Assembly (NCBI GenBank): GCA_008921705.1
Contig: VFFE01009136.1
Location: forward strand, 1,725,508 to 1,789,507
DNA length: 64,000 nt
Direction of reading: 5' to 3'
DNA from: Burhinus oedicnemus
Taxonomy: Eukaryota; Chordata; Aves; Charadriiformes; Burhinidae
Shown: piece after piece, positions 1-12,218 of the stretch
Layout of the letters: each line of letters begins with the position of its first letter
How positions within the stretch are numbered: position 1 is the first letter of the stretch
Position numbers and translations under genes: made by a program
The notes under the pieces: generated by a model
What the model saw: the letters and a program-made list of their open reading frames with translations, nothing else
Told to the model about the DNA's origin: nothing
Databases searched by the model: none

Positions 1-1775
1 ACTAAGGAGCATAATCATCATGAAAAAATAAAATATCCTTTAAAAAAAATAATCAAACCTAAGAATAAGATTCAGGGTTTCTGTTTTCTGATAATACAAC
101 TTTAGAAATTATTTCATGACTTTATTTGAAAAATGGGTATCATCCAAGTGAATGGATACAATTCTTTTTTCTCTACAGCCAGAAACTCGGTGTCCGTTTA
201 AACAGGAAAGAGTATCCATTTCTTTCTCTTTTCCTACCAAGGAGTGGAATAAGGAAAAAAAGGGATGAAAAAGAGCAACACCCCTTCCATTTGCTTATGT
301 TACATGCAAAGGGCCACACTTCCATCAATACTACAACAACATGCAGCGACATCTCTATGCTATTTTTTCAGCTTCTTAAATTATTCCTACTTTTTGCATG
401 ATTTTTCTACAAAAAGGACAGTTGGCAAGCAACATATAATATGTTTCTGAATCCTTTTACGCATAAATTATGCTATAGGCAATAGCATGCCTCAGAAACA
501 ATTTAACCCCTCCCCAAAAGCTCCACCCAAAGCCCCACACTTTCATCCTTCTGCCCTGATGCTAATTCATACAATCTTCATAGATAAGGGATCTCCTCAG
601 GATTTCAGCCATCGCTACAGCTATCAGCCCAAACCATCCAATTAATCATTTAAAGACCCATCATTATGTTGCATCTTGAAAGTAAATGTTTTTTGAAATT
701 TACATTGAAGAGAAGAATCACTTTTGCTCGATGTGGACCTCCTACACATGGGAGCAAACATTGCCATTGTGGCACATCGGTGAAAGTGCTAATTGTCTAC
801 TACAAGCCAGTCCTAAACTTGGATACCAATATTAGATCAGAAGTTGGATTTCTGGCAATACGAAATTACTGGGGCTATTTTTCTTAGCAAATAGTCACAG
901 GATAATTGTATGCTACTTATTATATATACATTTTTAATTTAAAGATACCAAGAGGTTACTGGAACTTAAAGGTTAATTTGTAGTTTTATGACAAAAAGCA
1001 TTAGACTTGCCTTCAAGAGATCTACACTTACATCCACACTCCTTTACTGCTTGCCACATGACCTTGGCTAAGACATCTTTGTGTTTCAACTTGCCAGTTT
1101 TAACATAATACCTAACATTGATATGACATAAAGCTAAAGGTGACTGGATAGAAGACAATAGTACAAGCACAGAGCCCTGCCCTGTTTTAGGATTAGCTAA
1201 CCTGAAGCCTACTGACTGACTTGCGGAGCTGATAACAGTAACTTACAAGACGGAAAGAAAAACCTGTGCTCGAATATCTTGTTTTCCATCACAGAAGTGA
1301 GTGACAGAGAAAGCAGGGAGAATCTCAGTCAGTGAATTCTGAATTTTTACCCTTAAAAATCCTTGCTGTTGACAGAGCTTGTAAATCTTGACAAGTTCTG
1401 GGGAAAATGTTACATATTCAACCAGTGTCGCCATTGCAACCGAGGCATTTAGCATTTTCAGAATTTGTTCGATACTTAGTTAATAACTGAGGTTAAACAT
1501 TTGATTAAGCAGCCAATTTTACACATTTCCAAAATACTAATGTTTAAAGAAAAAAACTATCAATCTGTCACTTCACACACAGGTTTTTGTGCTCATCTGG
1601 AAAAAACAGGGTGATATCTTACGTGCATCACTGAGATTTACAGAAGTTTTAGTGTCAGGTTTTCAACCCAAGTCTCGTTGTATTGTTTGCAAACTAGACA
1701 TATGAAGAACACACATTTCGCAAGGAAGACTGGTAAGCAGGCAATGCTTCAGTTCACAGGAAAGGCATGACTTAC
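1..1775 (-). other. DOK6: Start of DOK6 intron 2 (5' part only)
   Basis: This is the sequence downstream of the exon donor in the direction of DOK6 transcription. I looked on the minus strand for the next PH-domain exon, which should begin with codons for a VTEL-like peptide, and did not find it. The intron is therefore longer than 1.77 kb. There is no recognisable repeat. Short open frames such as 1243-1455 (minus) have no family signature. Confidence 0.75.
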
Positions 1776-1883
1776 CTTGTGAAAGTTCCTGAAATAGGCT
1801 GCCTTCTCATCTGGAAATTTTTCTAGCCTCCTGGGTCCTTTACTGGAAGCCTTCTTGAAAACCAACCAACAACGCCTGAAAAT
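1776..1883 (-). CDS. DOK6: DOK6 exon 2: internal coding exon, part of the PH domain
   Basis: Seen: on the minus strand a 108-bp open segment lies between an AG acceptor (TTTTGTTTGCAG, read just above 1883) and a GTAAG donor (1775 down to 1771). It is exactly 36 codons, phase 0 at both ends, from [11 protein letters not shown] to AAYFRNFHK. Known: DOK4, DOK5 and DOK6 are membrane-recruited adaptors with an N-terminal PH domain and an IRS-type PTB domain. They act downstream of receptor tyrosine kinases, and DOK6 with RET in neurons. This segment matches about residues 23-58 of the roughly 331-residue DOK6, the middle strands of the PH domain. Paralogue choice: [13 protein letters not shown] and RNFHK fit DOK6. 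DOK4 has IYRRC and DOK5 has IYQRC with a different end. The one difference I notice from mammalian DOK6 is Arg for Lys in the GPRRLEKF stretch. The flanking exons are not visible in the window. Confidence 0.95.
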
Positions 1884-3000
1884 CTGCAAACAAAATCAAT
1901 GGATTATATCAGTTTTAATTTAAAGGTGGACAGTATCACAAATGCATTCAGTTGTATAATTGACCTAGGAAGAAATTTTAAATTGACAATATATTACTTT
2001 AAAAGTCTGGCAAATTCTGAGAACATCAATTGTTTCTACACAAGTAACCCAAATTCCTCAATTTATACACATATTGATTGTCAGTCCTTTGTAGACTATT
2101 TTGCTTCAATTTCTTTCATACACGCCAAATTTGACAATTCCTGAGATGCAAGTAAATCCATGAACTTTGAAAATGAAAAGAATTACAAGGCTGTCATTGG
2201 AGAAAGTACTTTCAAAAACGACTCCATGCATGTCTAGCTTTCACTTTTATACTCTATTTCCATGACAGTATCGATACCATTGATAAACATTCATTGCAGC
2301 TTTTAACACAACACAGTAATCAGCAGTTAGTAGAAGCTTGTATACACAGAAAAGGAAACACAAAGCTGAAATAAGCACCAATTGTGACCATTGCTGGACG
2401 ACAACTTCTAGTCCTCTCAATTCGATGACAAACTTTCTAACTATGCACATTATTAAAGTTTGGGAACATGTAGTGAAAAATAAAATCCTCCAGAAAGCAC
2501 AAAACAAACCAATATTATCCTCTCATTTTAATGAGAAACACACTAGATTTTGCTTAAAATGCATTTTTAAGCAATAAGGGTACTTTATTAGACTATTTAC
2601 CAAGTGTTCTGGTCATATTGCCATAACCAGAAGTTTAAAATCAGGATTGAATTATCAAATAAGAATACATTTGCAGTTCAAAGAGAAGCTAATTAAGGAT
2701 AACCCTCTAGACTATATTATGCAAGTAACGGATCAGATATTAATCTAGCTTTATAATATATGAAAATAGTTTACTTCATTCTCTTCTTCAGTACTTGCAC
2801 AGCTCTATAAACAATACCGTACCGAATTTTATGTTTGTATTTCAAGGATACATTAAAAAACAAAAATACCCCAACGCTAATTAATAATTCCACTGCCCAT
2901 TTGTAAAGAGCCTTATTTCTTCAGAAATTCTACAAAATTTAATGACACAACACAAGCAGTACTATTTAATTTGGATCAGATCACACACATCTCCCACTAC

Positions 3001-3025
3001 AAAACAAACAAACAAATAAATAAAT
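3001..3025. repeat. AAAC/AAAT microsatellite
   Basis: A run of AAAC units passes into AAAT units. This is a simple sequence repeat that could be length-polymorphic. Confidence 0.85.
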
Positions 3026-4102
3026 CAAGGACATATGAGTGAGGAGAGCTAAAATAAGGAGTTTTCCCCTCAGTGTGATACTGTCTAAACTGAGTATAAG
3101 CAGCAAATATAGTGTCCTTAGAATAATTAAGCTTAATTAGACACATTTGATATAATACTGACACTATCCTGTTGTCATTACCACAGATGAATGTTATCAG
3201 CCAAAATAAGTTTTTTCTTTTAAAATCCTACCACTGGACTACAGTATCAGTATGTTTATTTATGAAGACTTTTGGAAGAAAACATAGCACTTAATGAAAT
3301 CCTCTGCAAGTATACTTCTTACAAAGTATCCAAGTTTTAGGTTTTTTTCTACTAAGGTTGTAAAGTGGCAACTGTACAACTGTACTTCCTATCCCAGAAA
3401 TTACTTCACCTAACCTGGGGGAAAGCAAAGACAATATCATATTTCCTGAAAAAAATGACATTACACTGTGGGACATCATAAACCATCTTTATTAGATAGC
3501 ACTTTCTTCAAATAGCATTTTGGCAATGTTGCAACTTATTTTACCAAAGCTACAGCACTGCTCCCACCGTTATCTCTTGATTAACCCATATTAACTCTTC
3601 ACAGTGTTACGGTGTGAAAATCTCCACTTTTGCAGCTAACACACAGGTAGAGGATATTCACTCTATTTTGACCATACTAGAAGCAATAGCACCAACTGTC
3701 CAAAATGGACATATTTATTCATTTAACAAGAATGTGGCTTTTAATAATACTCCTGACTCTTCTGGGATCTGGGGTTTTTCTTAGTCTATGTGTATTTTCA
3801 GTTCATCTCTCTTCCTCTCAGGAAAGTCTTTTCCTAAGAAGTTCTTTATCAAGGTAAAAACCATTGCCTTCATTTCAAATCTTGTATTGATTTACTTATT
3901 TCCATTATCTGCCCTAAATGGTTTACAGTTCGTCACAGACTTCTTTTTAGAAAAACAGATTAACCTACAGTCCCCATCATCAGCAGCGGTGGGTTTTATC
4001 ACAGCCACAGAATCCACGTTTTACTGATGACCTGAATTTTGGACAGCTGGTGATAAGGTAACTGAAGCTTTGTACCAACTGACAGAATAAGTTTTTTTCA
4101 GG

Positions 4103-4129
4103 TTTTGTTTGTTTGTTTGTTTGTTTTTT
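4103..4129. repeat. (TTTG)n microsatellite
   Basis: At least five tandem GTTT units are flanked by T tracts. On the DOK6 sense strand this reads (AAAC)n. It could be the tail of an old retroposed copy, but I see no body next to it. Confidence 0.9.
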
Positions 4130-5682
4130 AATACGGCACAGTTGTATTTTGCTATAATGCAAAGTATCAGTTAGATCCAGTATATCAGTAGTATCCTGAA
4201 CAGATGGAAAACTAGACAAGTGAAGTCAAGGAGTCAGATTTCTCCCTGCAAGGATGAGATATTTTCCAGATAAAAGGTCATTTAATGTATACTACAAAGC
4301 AATTCCTTCAGCGATAAATGAGCAGGCTCTCCTGAAAGGCAACTTCAGTCTTTTTTCACTGAGTATCAATCTGGGAGCGTGTTGAAGCTAAACTGACAAA
4401 ATTCAAGAGGGAGGCTTTGACCCCCTTATCGGTGGGCACTTCAAAGTACCCATCGAAGAGGGCTAGATGCTAGATATCTTTAAGGATGCTCCTCATTAGG
4501 CCTTTTCCCACATTTCAGCATTGGGATGAATTCAAAGGCTTCAGTATTTAGACTGCGGGAATGAACAGCCCTTGCTTTTAAAGGAGAACACTGAACAGCA
4601 AGAGGAGGGGACCGTAAGTTTCACCTTTAGACTGTTACTGCTTCAATGTATTGACATCTGTTTTTTCCAGACTTTTAGCGAGAGGAGAGATCTGAAGAAT
4701 GGACTGGCTGGAAGAGGGCCGGTGATTTGGTATGCACATACACCAGGGTACATCCTTGCATTTGGAATTTATTTTTTTTAAACCTACAATCACTTTTAAA
4801 GCTGGTATAAACACATACAGTTCCACTGCACTTCAGCAGTATTTTATCTGATTACACCAACAGACAGTTTGTGTCCTAATGTTTGAAAAAGCATTAGCAT
4901 ATGAATTTACCTATAAATATGAATAAATAGGTGCAGATGTGAGCACACAGCAAACAAACATTTGCCTTTCATAAGGCACCTCATTGTTATACAGAAGCCT
5001 ACTCAATTATTCACAAACTGTGAGACACTCTTTTATCCCTGGCCTAGTTTAGGATGCCATTGGCTGTAATCAAAACTTCTGAAAGACTTCTAAAGTCCTC
5101 AGATAATTGGGGTAGCCATTGTGAAAGAAATCAGTATCAGCCCTTTAACAACAGAGAGAATGAGAACCACTCGCAGTGTTGCCTCCATAATATATAGTAT
5201 TTCCTGTGAGATTTAAGTGTCTGTTTTTCACACATGCATAGTTGAAGAAATGTCATATATTTGATCGTTTAATCAGTTTTACAGCATTCTCGGATGAACA
5301 CTCACTGCTCAACAAAAATGATTTAAAAATTTTGTATTGAGGGCAAACAAGATGAAGTCTAACACTATACTGTAGCTTTTTTCTGGAGAAATTCATAAAG
5401 ATAGCATTAAGTACATACTATATTTAGGTTTCCTTTTATTAACATATCAATTAGAAGGACCAAATCTTGTTCAGTCCAAGCCTGAGAAGGCTTCTGTTGA
5501 AATTACCTGCTGAGTCCATGGCATAGCAGAACCTCTTTAAACAACAGCCTTCCTCTCTCAGCTTTACAAGATGGGCAAAGCAGGAAGAAAAATACTCCTC
5601 TAGATCCCACTGCCTGTGCAACTATATATCAGTAAGCGACGGCAGTAACTCAGCACGCTTGTGGTCTGGTGAGACTGATTCG

Positions 5683-5745
5683 CTGTCCCTTGCAATATCA
5701 TATGGGAATGATTTTCATTACAATGTACAAGCTTGCAAGGGACAG
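5683..5745. other. Imperfect hairpin with a perfect 13-bp stem
   Basis: Left arm CTGTCCCTTGCAA (5683-5695) is the exact reverse complement of the right arm at 5733-5745. In the same register, 5701-5704 pair with 5724-5727 (two of these are G-U), and AATG (5707-5710) pairs with CATT (5716-5719) around a 5-nt ATTTT loop, with small internal loops between. Pairing stops abruptly outside 5683 and 5745. A 63-nt single-loop fold of this kind could be a short RNA hairpin or the remains of a small foldback transposon. I do not recognise it as a named microRNA. Confidence 0.6.
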
Positions 5746-6545
5746 AAGCCTCTGTTCCTAAAGATGGACTCTGAGTAGACTTAGCTCGTTAGCAAGAGGA
5801 AAGGATTCCAGATCTGCAACAATGTAACCTTATCACCCCCACATGATTTCTGAACTCTTTCCAGTCAGAAATTTGACTTCCAGTGCTGTTCCATTTCTAT
5901 TAATCTGCAGAGATCATTTTCTATTTTATTTGAAACACTGCAATAGACTAGTTCATGATGCAAATCTCTGTATAATTGTCTCTTCCTACTTTTTCTTCTG
6001 CCTAATTCACCTCTCAGCTCACCTTTCCAGTATGTTTATATTTTTTAATATTCTTGACTAATATATGCAAAAGTTTGGCCTCTGAATGGATCATTGTTCT
6101 TCATGTTCATATCATACAGTTCTGTTTTATTGTTGCCATGGTTATTCATAATAAATCCATTAATACATGTTACAGGAAATCCATTGACTAAATTAGTTTT
6201 CTAGAAAGAAGAAAATCTTTTCCTTTTCCTAAAATAATTTAAAATAATTGGTTTATGTTCAGAATCTTACATATGTTTTTCCATTTTCCAGAGATTTCTA
6301 AAGCCTTTTCCTAGTCACTTAGAATAGATGCTATTGAGATTAACATTTCTTTTCATCCACAGCAGTCGCTAATAAAGTTCTGCCAGTCATCACTAATATT
6401 TAGAGAAGGGATATTCACTGACACATCTCTACACATTATTCCAGAAATTCCACCTCACATTCAAAAAAAAACAGAAACAAAAACCCTCTCATCCATCTTT
6501 TTCTTTTTTTTTAATGCTAAAAAAGAAAGTTACAACACTATAAGC

Positions 6546-6560
6546 TTTTTTTTTTTTTTT
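6546..6560. repeat. T15 homopolymer
   Basis: Fifteen consecutive T, preceded nearby by other T/A tracts at 6480-6530. On the DOK6 sense strand this is an A tract. No retroposed body is recognisable beside it. Confidence 0.85.
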
Positions 6561-8569
6561 AAACCACTTCAGACGCTCTGAAATATTCCTGCTCCTACCT
6601 CCAAGATAGTACAAATGGCGATCACTATCTTTCGTATATTGGAAAACTAAAAAACTAAAAATCTAACTTTCTGTCACTAGCTGTAGAAACATTTGTCTCT
6701 TGAGAGAAGCAGCAGTGAGTCAGCTCCTAGTTACCAACAGAAACCATCGCTGACCAGAACGGGCACTGAAGCATCGCTCATGGGATTTTCTGCTAGCATA
6801 ACCTAACAAATGTTCTCCCAGGAAGACATCTACATAATAAGGTTCAGTCCTGCATTTACATCTTGTTATCTGCAGGAAGGGCTAGTTGGTTTCTCCTCCC
6901 TGACTTTCCATGTGCAGTGCTCTCCTGTTAGAAAACACATCTGCAGTGTATGCGCTCAAAACACTATAACATGAAAATGTTCAAATTTACTTCACTAGTT
7001 ATCTCCATTAAAAAATGGATGTTGTCTTTTTTTGGTGTATGTGAGAGAAATGAAGTGTGTTGTGAGCTAAAAAAATCCCTTGACTCACAAATTAAAAACT
7101 ATAGCATTCACAATAAGAAAAATAAAAATAGTTGTCACAGTAAAGTCATATTTAACCATTGTTTTGACACCCACCACTTTTTCCTTTTTCTGTGTGTATT
7201 TCGGCAAAGGGAGAAGAGATGAGGGGTGACACCTTATCGCTTCAGTGGAACTACACTTGTCATGCATTCAAGTAAAATTTAAGAGAAATTGAAAAGCAGT
7301 TATTATCTGTAAAAAGGCCCAAGAGGAAAATGGGAAGACAAAACCATTCATGCCTTAGCTAGCGAACAAGTTATAGGATTTAAGCTATTCCTGAATAAAG
7401 TCAACAGGAAAAAGAAAAAAAACAACCAAACCCTCATAGTTTCAAGCCACCTACTTCAGTTACCAACACCTTATATTAAAAAGACAAAAGCAAGTAGTGT
7501 TGTAACAAGGTATGCCTTCCCTCCCGCACCCAGGTTTCTGGGCATCTTTGAAATTAAGGTGCCCTAGAAACTTTTCCTGTCTTCCTGTCCTAGAAGCTTT
7601 TTCCTGTCTTGAACAGCACTGATTTCACCATCTGCTTTATTGAAATACAGTTACCGCTGCACTAAGTGGGTGCATTTCGGGTGGCAAATTTGGATCCGTA
7701 TGACAAAGCAAGAGAGGCGGAACACTACAGCACAGCACTGAGCACCCGAATTAGTGCAGAAGGTGCAGAGTAGCACGGAATCGAGGCCAGCTCCTGCTCC
7801 TTTACCACACCACTGGGAACCCATATACCTCCCAGCAGCAGAGCAGAGATCCTCTAGTCATCTGACACCTACTCCCCCCAAAAACAGGAGGAGAAGCAAA
7901 AATAACCCCTAGCCCTGCTCAGAAGCATGAGGTTACGTGCTTCTGTCAGCAGCTCTGGGATGTGGGGACAAGACTTTACCTCAAGATACAAAAAGCCTTG
8001 GGAGGTTTTCCCTTTTTTATTGATTGTAAGTCTCCACCTGCTCTTGCCTATTTCAACATATTTTCTTCAAACATTACTGAAGTAGCTACCACAAAGCAAC
8101 CAGAATAAAAGCAAAGCTGTTTAAACTGTAAAGCCAGGATTGAAAAACCCACAAACACATCCCAAAAAGACCACTAGTAATGCCTTTAATAAATTATGCT
8201 GTCTGAAGGTGTGTTATGAAGACTATCCAACAGGGAAACATTCCTCATAGATGATAACCTTGCATGTACCCTTGAGCTTCCTTTTATCATCGTAATTAGG
8301 AAGCAAGGTTAAACCTCCAGTTTATAAAATTTGTAGTATGACCTTCTGCAACATTATAGAAGGCAATTAGGCCGTAGATCATTTTAGTGTCATAGTGCAA
8401 ATCCTAAAATTTCTGATAGCATTTTTTCTATTATGACTCTTTTCCAGATTGCAAATCTCTTGGCATTTAAAGTTAGGAACAGAAGAAATACAGAAACATC
8501 TGCTACAAACTGTTTCATCCTGGATTAGATGAATCTTTGTAGGCTTGATTGCAGTCAGTGAGAATTAGG

Positions 8570-9464
8570 ATAGAATCATAGAATCATAGAATCGTCGAGG
8601 TGGGAAGGAACCTTTAAGATCATCGTGTCCAACCATCAATGTAACAATGCCAAAACCACCACTAAACCGTGTCCCTCAGCACCATATCTACTCGTCTTTT
8701 AAATACCTCCAGGGATGGCGATTCCACCACTTCCCTGGGCAGCCTGTTCCAATGCTTGATAACTCTTTCTGTGAAGAAATTTTTCCCATTATCCAATCTA
8801 AACCTCCCCTGGCACAACTTGAGGCCATTTCCTCTTGTCCTATCGCTTGTTATCCCCACCTCGCTGCAACCTCCTTTCAGGTAGTTGTAGAGCGTGATAA
8901 AGTCTCCCCTCAACTTTCTCTTCTCCAGACTAAACAATCCTAATTCCTTCAGTCGATCCTCATAAGACTTGTGCTCCAGACCCCTCACCAGCTTCATTGC
9001 CCTTCTCTGGACATGCTCCAGCACCTCAGCGTCTTTCTTGTAGTGAGGGGCCCAAAACTGAACACAGTATTTGAGGTGTGGCATCACCAGTGCTGAGTAC
9101 AGGGGCACAATCACTTCCCTGGTCCTGCTGGCCACATTATTCCTGATACAGGCCAGGATGCTGTTGGCCTTCCTGGCCACCTGGGCACGCTGCTGGCTCA
9201 TATTCAGCTGGCTGTCGACCAACACCCCCAGATCCTTTTCTGCCAGGCAGCTTTGCAGCCACTCTTCCCCAAGCCTGTGGCACTGCATGGGGTTGTTGTG
9301 ACCCAAGTGCAGGACCTGGCACTTGGCCTTATTGAACCTCATACACTTGGCTTGGCCCATTGATCCAGTCTGTCCAGATCCCTCTGTAGGGCCATCCTAC
9401 CCTCAAGCAGGTTGATATTCCCGCCTAACTTGATGTCATTTGCAAACTTACTGAGGGTCCAGTA
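8570..9464 (-). mobile_element. CR1 LINE, 5'-truncated, inactive
   Basis: The lower end carries the reverse complement of the CR1 3' terminus (repeated ATAGAATC, then GGTGGGAAGGAACCTTTAAG). On the minus strand, 9360 down to 8662 stays open for 232 codons. It gives the C-terminal part of the CR1 reverse transcriptase protein: [15 protein letters not shown], then [43 protein letters not shown] and [19 protein letters not shown]. The frame breaks near 9350. Just upstream, the remnant of the catalytic box reads FAND where FADD is expected. Similarity stops near 9464, so most of the polymerase domain and all of the endonuclease domain are missing. Such 5' truncation is typical of CR1. No target-site duplication was seen, as is usual for this family. 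Confidence 0.93.
8662..9360 (-). pseudogene. CR1 reverse transcriptase C-terminal fragment (232 codons open)
   Basis: This is the longest open frame in the window, lying inside the truncated CR1. It covers the region after the polymerase active site through the conserved HWNRLP and SLEVFK motifs to the natural end of the CR1 protein. It has no catalytic aspartates, no start signal of its own and a frame break at its upstream edge. It is best read as a decaying transposon remnant that has by chance kept one frame open. Confidence 0.85.
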
Positions 9465-9499
9465 GGTTTACATACTGAGGATCATTAGAGAGAGTAATA

Positions 9500-9521
9500 G
9501 TGTGTATATATATATACACAC
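9500..9521. repeat. 22-bp perfect palindrome (TG/TA/CA alternation)
   Basis: Starting at GTGTGTATATA, the sequence is its own reverse complement across 22 bases. It is alternating purine-pyrimidine throughout. It sits about 35 bp from the truncated 5' end of the neighbouring CR1. Confidence 0.9.
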
Positions 9522-12178
9522 ATCATCATTCTGCTGCCATAACATACCATTATAGATTCATATAGATGTTCATAATATACTATAGTTTATGGTGTTATAG
9601 TCACAGACTATACATGTCATCCGTCAAAAGATTTATTTTATTACTAGAGAGTTCTGTGAAATCAAAGCATACCATAATAATTTTTCAGCTATTCCTACAC
9701 TATTACTGTGTTTAAAAAAGAGGGGGGATACATATCTGGAAAGATTTGCATGTTGTACTCATGTGAAAAGCGTTACACAGTTTTATGAATCCTTAGGCAC
9801 CCAGAGCTTAAAAACTCACCATTGTTACTTTGCTTTGAACTGCCAGCAGGGACAGGAGGACACACTAGACAAATAATGCACTCAGTCTTCATAGCGGTCT
9901 GCAGACCGGTAGAAGTTATCTTTTATATTTGAACTGATGTTATGATTATTTAAAATAATCAGTTCCAGTAGCCATTTTTTGGCTTTCTTCATTTCTGATT
10001 CAGTTTTGGCAAGACTAACTTCAGTGATTCTTTTGGAGGAAAACTGTTTGCTTCATGTCTGGCCTCAGATGACAAATAAACCCCAAAACAAACCACAACA
10101 AAAATCTGATTACAACAGTTTTAACAGGCATCCAGCAGGAAAATCCCAGAACTTGCAATGCCCAAGAAATCTCAAACATTTCACTGAGCTTAACTTGAAT
10201 GTGTAGCAGCTTCTTATGAACAATTATGTAGCCAGAATTTGTACTGAAGTTTGTATCTTCTCCCACAGATACTTTTCTAAATGTAATCAGAAAAAGATAC
10301 CTACAGAGAAAGCTATGGTTTTGTTATATTTTGATATTGAATTTGAGTAACTTCTCAAACCGAACTGGAGCAACTAGCTTACTGTATTTATCTGAAGGTT
10401 TTAGTGGAAATACCATTTTCCCTCTACATTTTATAACATTTTACTTTAATTAGTTACAAATAAACATAGTCCGCTTGAATATGACAGACCATAAATAACA
10501 GTTTGATATTCTGCAATGGAAAGTAATATTTACAGAAGAAAAGTTATAACTCCTCTCCTTACTTTTTAATCATATAGCTATATATTGAAGTAATGGACAT
10601 ACCACCGCAATAAAGCTTCCTAATTTTTGACTCTTTCATATATGAGCTTACTAAGCTGAAATGCATGACCTTTTACACATATTTAGTAGACACTCATCAC
10701 TGTGTTCTCCAAAAAGTTAAAGGCATTTAGCATACCTACAAGGGAACTTTATGCTGAGAAACAGACAAGTTTGAGTTATTGAGACATTTCTTATTTAGCT
10801 CTTGATAATACAAAATACAGACCTTTACACACAATCTGAAATAACACACATTGAAAGATGGTATCTATCTGCTCAGATCCTTAATATTTTATGTTAGGAA
10901 GGCAGGGATTTGTGAAAATAAGTGTTGCAAAATCAAAGCCACGCAACAGAACACCTTAAAATGAAGCAGAGCTTCCAAACAGAACAGTAATCACAAACAT
11001 CTGTTCTATACTACTGAGGGACAAAAACTCAAATCATTTTTATGGCTCCAATTTAGAGGGTTCCAAGCTCAAATGCAGCTTCAGAATCCAAAATCATTCT
11101 TTAGGTTTACATCAGCTAGTATTCTACCACATCTATCCTTACTTTTCTCTACATTATCACATAGAAACTTGTCTTGGCAGAGGTATCACAGTCCTCAAGA
11201 TGCTGTTGTTTTGACTGATAAAATAAGTAGAAACAGTGTGCTTTGCATGGGATTTAATATAGCTGAGCACAGCACTAAGTCTAAAGCACTTTCCACAAAG
11301 AACAAAAATGTGAGCTGAATATAAGTGCAACTGTATATTTATGTAGGTGAATAATTTCTAACAGCAACTGATCCTCAAAGTAGAACAGGAAAGTTAAAGT
11401 CTTCTATTCTTGGACACATTTTGTCATTTCAGCATATATCTAGAAAATCTTGCAAATCTAGCCACACTGATAAATATGGATGAAAGCTAACTGTAATCTA
11501 TAGGTGCTGCTATTAAATTCCTGGTCACAGTCCCAGGCACACACGCATACATAGAGTGTATGCAACATACTTAAATACGGTGAGACTAAACAATATAGAC
11601 ATGCCAGTGTAGAAGAAAAGCCCTTCAAACATCCTCTGATATATTGCACTACAGAAGAGTACAGATTCTAAAAATCGCACTTATCCATGACACATCATTC
11701 AATAAACCTCTGAAGTAACAGGTTGTGTGAATCAATCATGTTGGTTTCCTACAAATGAAATGTATCCTTTTTTATTAAGTTACATCCTTTAAGTATTATG
11801 ACTACTGCTAGATTTTATGGAGAAATTAATTTTATATAGAAAAGAAGGCATTCTGCAAAATGAAGCCTGCGGTAGGATTCGAGCAGGATATCTATTATCA
11901 GTGTTGTTTTCTTGACATTTGATCACCGCATTATTGTAACCTAAAGGTTAAATCTCCGGCCAAAGAATCATAGTTTTAACTCCCAAAGATCTTCATTATA
12001 TCTTTTAACCTAATTGAAAAGGAGGAAGATGAACTAACAGCTCATGGTAACTGGAAATAGTTAAAAGCTCAGAGTTAGTAACAATCCTCTGCAGCAGGCA
12101 TAAAAGGGATACTAAAACTGAGTACTGCGGCGAAATTTTCTGCAATTTTCCTAGACAGAACTACCTGGATTTTTTAAA

Positions 12179-12218
12179 GTAAAAACAAAACTAAAACTAA
12201 ACCAAAACAAAACAAAAA
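12179..12218. repeat. A/C-only low-complexity tract
   Basis: About 40 bases made almost entirely of A with single C residues, in units such as AAAAC and AAACT. It is low-complexity and has no visible function. Confidence 0.75.

Larger units (their letters stand above)
1884..8569. other. Intronic block with simple repeats; no gene seen
   Basis: Unique AT-rich sequence. It holds an AAAC/AAAT run at 3001-3025, a (TTTG)n run at about 4103-4129, a 15-base T tract at 6546-6560 and the hairpin at 5683-5745. A somewhat more GC-rich patch at about 7530-7960 has a short imperfect direct repeat of CTAGAA..CTTTTCCTGTCT near 7563-7607. No open frame exceeds about 90 codons and none has a family motif. 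Confidence 0.6.

Noticed and set aside
1243..1455. 70-codon minus-strand open frame with acceptor-like (TTTTCCCCAG) and donor-like (GTAAGT) signals, downstream of the DOK6 exon
   Set aside because: The peptide does not match the next part of the DOK6 PH domain, the frame runs to a stop at the donor, and I see no family motif.
8647..9301. Plus-strand frames of 60-100 codons over the CR1 at 8570-9464
   Set aside because: They are antisense shadows of the CR1 reverse transcriptase remnant.
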